Source of the DNA: JBFLVT01 sp036804525
GTDB lineage: Bacteria > Bacillota > Desulfotomaculia > Desulfotomaculales > JASEER01
DNA: 64,000 bases
Direction of reading: 5' to 3'
Assembly (NCBI GenBank): GCA_036804525.1
Contig: DAIRSE010000008.1
Span: 1 to 64,000 of the forward strand
The notes below the pieces were generated by a model, which was not told the DNA's origin, searched no databases, and was given only the letters and a program-made list of their open reading frames with translations. Position numbers and translations under genes: made by a program. Positions within the stretch are counted from its first letter, which is position 1. Every line of letters begins with the position of its first letter. Below are positions 7,531 through 14,450 of the stretch, one piece after another.

Positions 7531-8052
7531 ATGACTGATAACGCACGGACCGGCCCCGGTTTCCGGGTCCGCAGGGCCGTACCGCGTGACGCGGAAGCCA
7601 TCAGCGTGATTTACAACCAGGGCATCGAGGACCGCATCGCCACGCTGGAGACCGAACCCAAGACCGCGGAAGAGGTCGGCGCATGGCTGGCGCGGGACAG
7701 CCGGTACGCCGTCCTGGTGGCGGAAACGGGAGGCGAGGTCGTAGGGTGGGCCGCCCTGAACCCCTATGCTCACCGGTGAGCATACGCCGGGGTCGCTGAC
7801 CTCTCCGTCTATGTCAGGCGGGATTACCGGGGCCGCGGCGTGGGGACGGCCCTTATGGAAGCGATTGAGGCGGAAGCGGGGAGCAACGGCTTCAATAAAA
7901 TCATCCTGTTTACTTTTCCGTTCAACGAAGCGGGCCAGCGATTGTACAGAAAGCGGGGTTTCAGAGAAGTCGGCGTCTTCAGGGCCCAGGGCAAGCTTGA
8001 CGGCCGCCTTGTAGATGTGATGGCCATGGAAAAGCTGCTGCGACCGTCCTGA
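7531..8052 (+). pseudogene. GNAT acetyltransferase (ArsN-like) with in-frame TGA at codon 83
   Basis: The frame starts at ATG 7531 after AAGGAGGAG and would encode 173 residues, but codon 83 is TGA (7777-7779). Upstream lies a GNAT N-terminal half (VRRAVPRDAEAISVIYNQGI) and downstream, in the same frame, the rest (GVADLSVYVRRDYRGRGVG acetyl-CoA loop and GQRLYRKRGFREVG). The layout matches N-acetyltransferases related to phosphinothricin/arsinothricin resistance. By memory, relatives have a variable residue, sometimes Cys or Pro, at the stop position. A weak hairpin (GGUC-GCU-GACC) follows about 12 nt downstream. Either a nonsense mutation, a base error, or a selenocysteine codon; I regard a broken gene as most likely because no catalytic role for Sec is evident here. 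Confidence 0.75.
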
Positions 8053-8406
8053 AGTCCCCGGAGACTTCGTGCGGTTCATGATACGTCTCGGGGAACTCAT
8101 CGAGCGGCTGGCTCAGGATGCTTGACTGCGCCGGTCTGCTGTGGAGATCAGGCGGTAGATGAACCGGATTACGCTGCGGCTGGCGGGATACAGGTTTGCG
8201 CAGGTAAACGATGTTGTTTTACCTGTCAGCTAAATAGTGTAGAAATACGGCTAATGACAGGTTAAAGTGGATAGTAGTTGGCAGAGGAAGGATAACCGGC
8301 ACGGTCTGTACCGTATGCGGAGTGGAAAGACCGCGCCTAACCCGGGTAAAACCCGTGCGAGGGACTGCTGACCGAAGCAAGCCTTTCGGAGGAGGAGATA
8401 ACCGCA

Positions 8407-8883
8407 ATGAACACCCTAAGCAAGAGCGCGCAAAAGATGCAGGCCGTATTAGACCGGTACGGGCTGGAGTTAACCGTCATCGAATTTGCGGAATCAACGC
8501 GGACTTCGAAAGAAGCAGCGGAGGCAATCGGCTGTGAGGTCGGTCAAATAGCCAAATCGCTGATTTTCCGAGGCAAAAACACCGGTAAGCCTGTTTGTGT
8601 AATTGCGAGCGGCGCCAACCGTGTCAATGAGAAAAAGCTTGCGGCATATGTGGGGGAGAAAATCGAAAAAGCAGACGCCGCGTTCGTTCTCGAGCACACG
8701 GGATTTGCCGTCGGCGGCGTTCCGCCCGTGGGACACGTAAGCGATATGCGACCTTTTATTGATGAGGATTTGATGAAGTACCCGGAAATCTGGTCGGCGG
8801 CCGGTACCCCTCACGCCGTGTTTAAACTTACCCCCGACGATTTGGTGAGGATAACGCAGGGGAAAGTCGTACTCATTAAATAA
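8407..8883 (+). CDS. YbaK/ProX-type aminoacyl-tRNA deacylase
   Basis: A 158-residue YbaK/aminoacyl-tRNA synthetase-associated domain protein. Signatures include TSKEAAEAIGCEVGQIAKSL near residues 33-52, the ASGANRVNEKKL segment, GFAVGGVPPVGH and a C-terminal PHAVFKLTPDDL. Family members hydrolyse mischarged tRNAs such as Cys- or Ala-tRNA(Pro) in the cytosol. ATG 8407 follows GGAGGAGATAACC. The 8053-8406 stretch upstream contains no recognisable gene, only a short CCCGGGTAAAACCCG hairpin. Confidence 0.85.
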   Translation: MNTLSKSAQKMQAVLDRYGLELTVIEFAESTRTSKEAAEAIGCEVGQIAKSLIFRGKNTGKPVCVIASGANRVNEKKLAAYVGEKIEKADAAFVLEHTGFAVGGVPPVGHVSDMRPFIDEDLMKYPEIWSAAGTPHAVFKLTPDDLVRITQGKVVLIK

Positions 8884-9178
8884 TTTTAAATTTTAAACTT
8901 TTAAGGTTTGACCCCATTCTCTAACGACCCTTAAAGTAATAAAGAGTGCTTGAAGAAAAGATAAGTGAGAAAGCGATATTTGAAGACGTCTGACATAGCC
9001 AGAGCTGCAGGGGTACAAACTTAGTGAAATTGAGTGAAGACGCCACTCTTGCAGGAAGCGAGACGATTAATAGACATCGTGTTATGCTTTTAAGACCTGA
9101 CCTCATTTACAAGCCGGGACGAGAGGCGGTATGATGGTTATGATTGGAATATATTGGTTGAGAGGAGGTAGATAGCCG

Positions 9179-9925
9179 GTGAACCAACCCGACGGGAGCA
9201 GGGTCCCCCAGATCATCGTTTTGGCGGCTATCCTGGGCATCAGCTTCATTATCTGTACCCTGATCTTCACCAACGCCTTCGTCGAGGTCAGGTCGACCTC
9301 GACGATAACGGTGACCGGCGCGGCGGAAAAGCAGCTGAAATCGGATCTCATCGTTTGGACCGCGAGCTTCAGCAGGCGCTCGGCCCAGTTGTCCGAAGCC
9401 TATGCGGCGCTGCAGAACGACCTGAAAGAGGTCAAGGATTATCTCAAGGCCAAGGGTGTGCAAGAGAGTGAGATTACCATTATGCCGATTTCGATGACCA
9501 CGTTCTACGCCGTTGACCAGCACGGCCGCGAGACGAACGAAGTTAGGGGATACGGCTTGTGGCAGTCGGTGGAAGTGAGATCGACCAAGGTTGACGAGAT
9601 TGCCGCCCTGTCCAGGGAGGCAAGCGAGCTGATCAACAAAGGCATCGACTTCCAGTCGAATCCGCCGCAGTATTTTTACACCAAGCTCAACGAGCTGAAG
9701 GTTGAAATGCTGGCCGAGGCCACCGCCAACGCCAGGAAGCGCGCAGAACAAATTGCCGAGCACGGAGGCGGCAGGATCGGCCCCATCCGTTCGGCCAAGA
9801 TGGGAGTATTTCAAATCAAGCCGATCAATTCGGTGGAGGTCTCGGACTACGGCATTAACGACACCTCGTCTCTTGAAAAAACCATCACCGCGGTAGTGAA
9901 CGCCGAGTTCTATATCAAACAGTAG
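9179..9925 (+). CDS. SIMPL (DUF541) domain exported protein
   Basis: A 248-residue protein starting at GTG 9179 after AGAGGAGGTAG. It has an N-terminal membrane anchor (IIVLAAILGISFIICTLIF, about 12-30) followed by a SIMPL/DUF541 domain: ITVTGAAEKQLKSDLIVWTA at the start, a coiled helical section, and the C-terminal strand ending VVNAEFYIKQ. Such proteins are envelope-located and form oligomeric channels or complexes of unclear role. A strong terminator follows 25 bases after the stop, so it appears monocistronic. Confidence 0.8.
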   Translation: MNQPDGSRVPQIIVLAAILGISFIICTLIFTNAFVEVRSTSTITVTGAAEKQLKSDLIVWTASFSRRSAQLSEAYAALQNDLKEVKDYLKAKGVQESEITIMPISMTTFYAVDQHGRETNEVRGYGLWQSVEVRSTKVDEIAALSREASELINKGIDFQSNPPQYFYTKLNELKVEMLAEATANARKRAEQIAEHGGGRIGPIRSAKMGVFQIKPINSVEVSDYGINDTSSLEKTITAVVNAEFYIKQ

Positions 9926-9950
9926 TTGATCGGCGCGCGAAAGTATACCG

Positions 9951-9990
9951 AAACGAAACCCCGCCTGCAGCCAGGCGGGGTTTCGTTCGG
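9951..9990 (+). terminator. Rho-independent terminator after SIMPL gene
   Basis: GAAACCCCGCCTG-cagc-CAGGCGGGGTTTC is a perfect 13-bp stem ending in TTTCGTTCGG. It closes the SIMPL-domain gene. Confidence 0.8.
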
Positions 9991-10208
9991 TAACGGGCAA
10001 ATGTCGTCAAGCCTGACTCCGTATGGGAAAAACAACTGACAAGAGCAGTCCGTCGACCGGTAAAAAGCTAAGCCCATACTTGAAGATGTCAGGTCCTAAA
10101 ATTTGGTGTCGCGGCCGGAACTTTGTTCTGAGCATTTAAAACAAAAAGGAAAAAATGAAGAGACAAAAAACGTCTTTGTCTACCCGATAAATACATGTAA
10201 CCCGGCAC

Positions 10209-10397
10209 CGTGCCCTGGTGCATGCCATGAACAACGTCGCGCATACCCTCGGCAAAAAGACCGTGGCGGAGTCTGTGGAGAACGAAAACGTGATGAAGAT
10301 CCTGCAGGAATTGAAAGTGGGCTGCGGTCAAGGGTATTTCCTCGGCAAGCCGTCTCCCTTACCGGGGGTTCGGGGCGCGGTCAAGCGTAGTACTTAA
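10209..10397 (+). pseudogene. EAL-domain phosphodiesterase, C-terminal remnant
   Basis: The frame reads MNNVAHTLGKKTVAESVENE, then VGCGQGYFLGKPSPLPG before the stop at 10395. These are the last two helices and strand of an EAL c-di-GMP phosphodiesterase (the AEsVEnxe and GyxxGkPxp elements). Everything upstream, including the EAL active-site motifs, is absent: a stop lies at 10188-10190. The fragment has no ribosome site and is a dead tail. The 9991-10208 interval holds no other gene. Confidence 0.75.
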
Positions 10398-10582
10398 AGT
10401 GCTTTCCCTTTGTGTCCTCTGCCGGGGTCGTCAGCGACCATTGGCGATCAGTGGAGTTTGAAACGGTGTCGAAAGGGCTTGCGATATCATAAAGATTTAG
10501 GGGTTGTAACGCCGGCGCGTAATGGGTTATAAAGGGTTAATAAGACGGCTTGCGTATCAGGGCCGGCCCGGAGGCTGAATTT

Positions 10583-11428
10583 TTGAACCCCGAAGCGAGG
10601 CGCGAAAACGTGAAGTTCTGGCGCGCGCGGGATCTCGGCGATCTCGAACTGCTGCGCGCCTCTTACGTTACGCACTCCTTCTCGCCGCACATCCACGAGG
10701 GCTACGCCGTCGGGGTCATCGAGCGGGGAGTCGAGGTGTTCGAGTACCGCCGCGCGACGCACGCCGCCGTCAGCGGCAACGTCGTCGTCATCAACCCGGG
10801 CGAGGTGCATACGGGCCGCAGGGGCAGCGACGAGGGTTGGACGTACCGGATGCTCTACCCTGACGTTGCCCTGCTCCGGGACGCCGCTGGCGAAGTCGCG
10901 GGACGTTTTGCGGACGTACCCTTCTTCCCGGAACCGGTCGTACAGGACCGGTATCTTGCCGGGCTCATCCTGGAACTGCACAAGGCGCTGGAACAACCGG
11001 CCTCCAAGATCGAGAGGGAGTCGCGTCTTCTCCTCGCCTTCGCCCAACTTATCGGGAGGCACGCCGACAGCCGTCCCGTGCAAAAGCCCGTAGGCCGGGA
11101 AAAGCTTGCCGTAAGGCGGGTGCGGGACTACCTGGAAACACGCTACAGCGAAAATGTCTCAATCAAGGAACTAGCCGCCGCTGCAAACCTCAGCCCTTTT
11201 CACCTCATCCGCGTATTCCGCAACGAAACGGGGCTTCCTCCCCACGCCTACCTGAATCAGGTGCGCGTGGCCCGCGCGAAAAAGCTTTTGTCTTCGGGCT
11301 TCTCTATCGCGGACACCGCCTGCCGGACCGGCTTTGCGGACCAGAGCCACCTCACGAAGCACTTCAAGCGCATCACGGGTTGCACGCCGGGGCAATACCT
11401 TAAAGACAGCAAAAACGTACAATACTGA
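10583..11428 (+). CDS. AraC family regulator, probable activator of azlCD
   Basis: A 281-residue regulator. The N-terminal cupin-like ligand domain (HSFSPHIHEGYAVGVIERG, NPGEVHTG) is followed by two helix-turn-helix units at about 180-275 (SIKELAAAANLSPFHLIRVF and SIADTACRTGFADQSHLTKH). I chose TTG 10583 because GGAGG lies eight bases upstream and the product then begins MNPEARRENVKF; a TTG at 10550 is also open. AraC proteins of this type are commonly next to azlCD exporters, which start 29 bases downstream here, so control of amino-acid export is likely. Confidence 0.85.
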   Translation: MNPEARRENVKFWRARDLGDLELLRASYVTHSFSPHIHEGYAVGVIERGVEVFEYRRATHAAVSGNVVVINPGEVHTGRRGSDEGWTYRMLYPDVALLRDAAGEVAGRFADVPFFPEPVVQDRYLAGLILELHKALEQPASKIERESRLLLAFAQLIGRHADSRPVQKPVGREKLAVRRVRDYLETRYSENVSIKELAAAANLSPFHLIRVFRNETGLPPHAYLNQVRVARAKKLLSSGFSIADTACRTGFADQSHLTKHFKRITGCTPGQYLKDSKNVQY

Positions 11429-11456
11429 GCGGTTCAGCATGCCTTAAGCTGGAGAT

Positions 11457-12182
11457 ATGTTGAGACCAGCACGCTCTCAGGATCAATCACTTAAAGACCC
11501 TGTCACCTTCAGTCTCAGTGGCGCCCTGGCCGGTTTCAGGAAAAGTGTGCCCGTTGCCTTGAGCGTCTTCGCTTATGGCCTGGTCTTCGGCGTTTTGGCA
11601 CGGCAGGCGGGTTTAAGCATGGCGGAGTCCGTATTAATGAGCGGCCTCGTCTTCGCCGGGGCCAGCCAGTTCGCCGTCCTCGGGCTTTGGGCCAGCCCGC
11701 TGCCCATCGGGACCATCGTCCTGACCACGGCCATCATCAACCTCCGCCACCTGTTGATGGGTGCCGCGCTGTACCCGTGGTTTTCACGGCTGCATCCTGC
11801 CGCTGCTTACCTGACCTCGTTCTTCATCGTCGACGAGTCCTGGGCCCTGACCATGGGCGAGCATGCCAGGGGGTGCCGCGATGCAGCTTTCTTGCTGGGC
11901 AGCGGCATCGCCCTGTTCCTGGCCTGGGTGGGTGCGACCGTGGTCGGGGGGATGGTCGGCGATGTCCTGCAGGACCCCTCGCGCTGGGGGTTGGACTTTG
12001 CCTTCACGGCTGTGTTCATCGCCCTGCTCGTGGGTTTTTGGAAGGGCAAGGCCGATCTTCTCCCTTGGGTTGTAGCCGCCGTTGTAGCAGCGGTGGCCGC
12101 TGAGCTGCTGCCGGGCAAGTGGTACATCCTGCTCGGCGGCCTGGCCGGGAGCCTGACGGGAGCGATGCAAAATGATAACTGA
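11457..12182 (+). CDS. azlC: AzlC family branched-chain amino-acid exporter subunit
   Basis: A 241-residue integral membrane protein with six or seven hydrophobic segments. It carries AzlC family signatures: GLVFGVLARQAGLS near residue 40, SGLVFAGASQFAVLGLW, and NLRHLLMGAALYPW. Together with the small AzlD subunit it forms an exporter for branched-chain amino acids or analogues across the cytoplasmic membrane. The gene overlaps azlD by 11 bases (coupled translation) and sits behind the AraC regulator. Confidence 0.9.
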   Translation: MLRPARSQDQSLKDPVTFSLSGALAGFRKSVPVALSVFAYGLVFGVLARQAGLSMAESVLMSGLVFAGASQFAVLGLWASPLPIGTIVLTTAIINLRHLLMGAALYPWFSRLHPAAAYLTSFFIVDESWALTMGEHARGCRDAAFLLGSGIALFLAWVGATVVGGMVGDVLQDPSRWGLDFAFTAVFIALLVGFWKGKADLLPWVVAAVVAAVAAELLPGKWYILLGGLAGSLTGAMQNDN

Positions 12183-12474
12183 TTATCAGACTGTGCTCAC
12201 GATAGCGTGCATGGCCGTGGTAACGTACGTCACCCGGGCCGGGGGGCTCTGGATGATGAGCAGGGTGACCCTGTCCAAACGGATGATGGCCTGGCTGCGG
12301 CATGTTCCCGGAACGGTCCTTATGGCTATTGTCGCTCCCGCCGTCCTGAGCGGGGGGTTCGCGGAAGGGGTTGCGGGACTGGCCACGGCACTGGTCGCCT
12401 GGCGGAGCGGGAACCTGCTGCTGGCGCTTGTGACCGGGGTCGGCGTGGTCTGGGGAGCACGGCTGGTGCTGTAA
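12172..12474 (+). CDS. azlD: AzlD family exporter small subunit
   Basis: A 100-residue, four-span membrane protein that begins inside the end of azlC. The signature VTRAGGLWMMSRVTLSKRM-type N-terminal segment, the LRHVPGTVLMAIVAPAVL central span and the final hydrophobic helix fit AzlD. It is the partner subunit of AzlC in branched-chain amino-acid efflux. Confidence 0.9.
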   Translation: MITDYQTVLTIACMAVVTYVTRAGGLWMMSRVTLSKRMMAWLRHVPGTVLMAIVAPAVLSGGFAEGVAGLATALVAWRSGNLLLALVTGVGVVWGARLVL

Positions 12475-12499
12475 CGGGGTGCCGATGGACTTCCGGGTG

Positions 12500-12572
12500 G
12501 TTACATCTGCTGTCCATTGGGCTAAAGCACCCGGACGACCTGATCGCAGACCTGGCCCACGCTTTAGCGTAG
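12500..12572 (+). pseudogene. PLP-dependent Cys/Met-metabolism enzyme, C-terminal tail remnant
   Basis: The last in-frame segment reads LLSIGLKHPDDLIADLAHAL before TAG at 12570. This is the conserved C-terminus (hxRLSvGlEhxdDLIaDLxqAL) of O-acetylhomoserine sulfhydrylase/cystathionine synthase-type enzymes. No upstream portion is present, only azlD. It is a gene tail without its body. Confidence 0.6.
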
Positions 12573-12769
12573 GGCTTTCCTCCCGTACTGCTCTTGCCGG
12601 ATGAGGTGCGGAAGTGTCTGGCAAGGAGCAGGCAAAAGGTGTCGGCACGGTGATTACCCGCCGCCAAATCCGACCGCGAAGTTTTACCGCGACGCATACA
12701 ACTTGCCAGGGACAATCAGAATATTGGTAAGACCGTGTGGGAACAAGATTATCCTAAGGAGGTTAGGCC

Positions 12770-13003
12770 GTGAGCTGTCCAAGTCTGAAACACCGTTTTG
12801 AGGAAGAGCAACGTAAGGGCATCAGCTTTGAGAGGGCGGTGGAGATTTACAACGACGTCGAGGGGTCGGTCGCCGCTCACCGCGCTGAGCTGGAGGAGCT
12901 AAAAACCCAGGGCGTGGAGATGCAGCGCATCAACCACCTGCAGGAACACATCCGGGAGGGCGAAGAGCTGCTCAAGGAAATCCGCCGAATGAAACTGCAA
13001 TAG
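12770..13003 (+). CDS. Small charged coiled-coil protein (intact family member)
   Basis: A 77-residue, strongly charged helical protein starting at GTG 12770 after TAAGGAGG. It reads as one long amphipathic helix with heptad-like spacing (EEEQRKGISFERAVEIYNDV, then HLQEHIREGEELLKEIRRM). I recognise no family. Two decayed relatives occur in this window at about 19680-19834 and 24621-24728, sharing the INHLQEHIREG-ELLKE segment. Copies one and three are each followed by a near-identical promoter and structured leader, so gene and leader may have been duplicated together. Confidence 0.6.
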   Translation: MSCPSLKHRFEEEQRKGISFERAVEIYNDVEGSVAAHRAELEELKTQGVEMQRINHLQEHIREGEELLKEIRRMKLQ

Positions 13004-13022
13004 ATTTCCGCAAAATTCGGGG

Positions 13023-13166
13023 TTGACATGCCAGGGGTACCGGAGTTTATAATTAATTACTACAAATCCGGCAGCCGAACCTGTCGACTTCGGTTTATGA
13101 CGTGTACCACGGAGGTACAACCTTGGCAGCATCAGTGCCTCTGTGGTTTTGTTTTTGCGAGGCAGG
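13023..13166 (+). promoter_or_regulatory. Promoter and structured leader with attenuator, copy 1 (upstream of nik-type operon)
   Basis: TTGACA (13023-13028), a 19-nt spacer and TATAAT (13048-13053) form a promoter. The RNA would begin near ACAAATCCGG, fold a first hairpin (CGGCAG/CUGUCG), then GUACC-ACGGA-GGUAC. The sequence ACCACGGAGG can instead pair with CCTCTGTGGT at 13138-13147, which is followed by TTTTGTTTTT, making a terminator. Mutually exclusive hairpins are the hallmark of a riboswitch or attenuator. The same arrangement recurs at 24747-24890 before cbiM. It matches no riboswitch class I know. Confidence 0.6.
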
Positions 13167-13225
13167 GATTAGGGAGCCGCATCAAGACAAACTTTATAGC
13201 GTAACATTCGCTTGGAGCGAAAAAG

Positions 13226-13265
13226 AAGGCCACGGAGGTGCTTTCCTTTGTGGTCTTATTTTTGT
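13226..13265 (+). terminator. Second terminator with CCACGGAGG motif
   Basis: GGCCACGGAGG-tgcttt-CCTTTGTGGTC followed by TTATTTTTGTTC forms a strong rho-independent terminator. Its left arm repeats the CC-ACGGA-GGU element of the first attenuator, suggesting a second, tandem control point in the same leader. Confidence 0.65.
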
Positions 13266-13445
13266 TCTTTCTTGCAAGGGGTACTAACAATGAAGAGTAT
13301 TTGGTCAGGCGGATGCTTTACTTACTGCCGGTAATGCTTGGAGTATCCGTCGTCACCCGGTTAGTCAACTGCTGAAGATGAGGAGGCGGTTTTCGAAGCT
13401 GCAATTAACAGAAGGAATTTATCAGAATAAGTTGAATTTTCGTTA

Positions 13446-13475
13446 ATGGTGATGCCACGAAGGTATCGGCTTTTT
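13446..13475 (+). repeat. CC-ACGAA-GG hairpin, third element of the nik leader
   Basis: GATGCC-ACGAA-GGTATC is a 6-bp stem (one G-U) with the same ACGRA pentaloop closed by CC/GG as the elements at 13105, 13231, 13596 and 24836. A GGCTTTTTGG follows. No convincing 3' terminator arm was seen here. The rest of 13266-13580 contains no gene that I can support. Confidence 0.45.
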
Positions 13476-13589
13476 GGATTTGCGGACAATCGTTAGTGCT
13501 GTTTTTCGAGGATTGGAAAAAGGCGGAGGGGCTTGCCGGGCAAGCCTAGTTCGGCTGTCTAATCAGTAGTTTAATAGGTGACCGCAACC

Positions 13590-13652
13590 TCGACCACGAA
13601 GGTCCTGTTTCTTGCCGAAGCGAGAGAGGATTGTCGTGGTTTTTATTTTTGC
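13590..13652 (+). terminator. Fourth CC-ACGAA-GG element with terminator before methyltransferase
   Basis: GACC-ACGAA-GGTC forms the small hairpin, and ACCACGAAGGTCC can alternatively pair with GGATTGTCGTGGT (13626-13638, one mismatch) followed by TTTTTATTTTTG to give a terminator. It lies about 35 bases before the methyltransferase start, so it could gate expression of the whole transporter operon. Confidence 0.55.
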
Positions 13653-13685
13653 GGCGCGACTTTAACGATTGGAGGTGAGGTATTT

Positions 13686-14444
13686 TTGCTGCCCGATACC
13701 GGGTTAAAAGAACAAATCAGAAAGAGGTGGAATGAGGCCGCCGAGGATTTCGACGACCTTCCGGGACACGGGCTGCGTACTATGCAAGAAAAGCAGACCT
13801 GGATGTCCCTGCTGCAAAAAACGCTCGGCCCGAAACCTCTCAAAATCCTGGACGTGGGGACCGGAACGGGTGTTATAGCTCTTTTACTGACCGAAATGGG
13901 GCACAACGTGACCGGCATAGACCTGTCCGAAGATATGCTGGCCAGGGCCAGGGAAAAAGCCCGGAAAGCAAATATGCCGGTAGAGTTTCTGGAAGGAGAT
14001 GCCGAAAATGTTCCTTTCCCTGACAAGACTTTTGAGGCGGTGATTAACAGACACGTCCTGTGGACGCTGCCAAACCCCGAGAAAGCCGTCAGTGAGTGGA
14101 TACGCGTCCTTAAGCCCGGTGGCTGCCTGGTGATCATTGACGGAGATTGGAGTCACTACGGCCTATTCAGGAAAACCTGGCGGCGGCTGGCCAATGTCTT
14201 AATCCTTTTGACTGAGAAACGAAACCCCTGGAGCAGACAGCACCGTTTTCTGCCTTTCGAGAATGATCTGCCCATGCGCAAGGCGCCAAGGCCGCAGGCG
14301 GATATCGACCTGCTTGGTCGTTACGGGGTTTCGGCCGAGGTTTACCGCTTTAAAGACCCAAGGAGTTATCATCTGCTCGGCTTTCTGAAATACGGATACT
14401 ACAACAGATTTATCGTTACCGGCATCAAATCGGCAGGGAGGTAA
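13686..14444 (+). CDS. Class I SAM-dependent methyltransferase, first gene of the nik-type operon
   Basis: A 252-residue Rossmann methyltransferase starting at TTG 13686, five bases after GGAGGTGAGG. Motif I is ILDVGTGTGVIALLL, followed by the acidic IDLSEDMLARA (motif II) and an EVLKPGG-like VLKPGGCLVIID. UbiE/SmtA-like enzymes of this type methylate small molecules. It ends six bases before the substrate-binding protein, so it is in the transporter operon; methylation of a metal-binding metabolite or of the transported compound is inference. The upstream leader contains repeated attenuator-like elements. Confidence 0.85.
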   Translation: MLPDTGLKEQIRKRWNEAAEDFDDLPGHGLRTMQEKQTWMSLLQKTLGPKPLKILDVGTGTGVIALLLTEMGHNVTGIDLSEDMLARAREKARKANMPVEFLEGDAENVPFPDKTFEAVINRHVLWTLPNPEKAVSEWIRVLKPGGCLVIIDGDWSHYGLFRKTWRRLANVLILLTEKRNPWSRQHRFLPFENDLPMRKAPRPQADIDLLGRYGVSAEVYRFKDPRSYHLLGFLKYGYYNRFIVTGIKSAGR

Positions 14445-14450
14445 GTTGTA

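Noticed and set aside
7531..7779. Short 82-residue GNAT protein ending at TGA as a functional product
   Set aside because: It lacks the acetyl-CoA binding loop, which lies in frame after the TGA.
13023..13655. Guanidine-II (mini-ykkC) riboswitch, because of ACGR loops
   Set aside because: Mini-ykkC has ACGR tetraloops in two adjacent hairpins; here the loop is the pentamer ACGRA and spacing is wrong. Gene context is also not guanidine-related.
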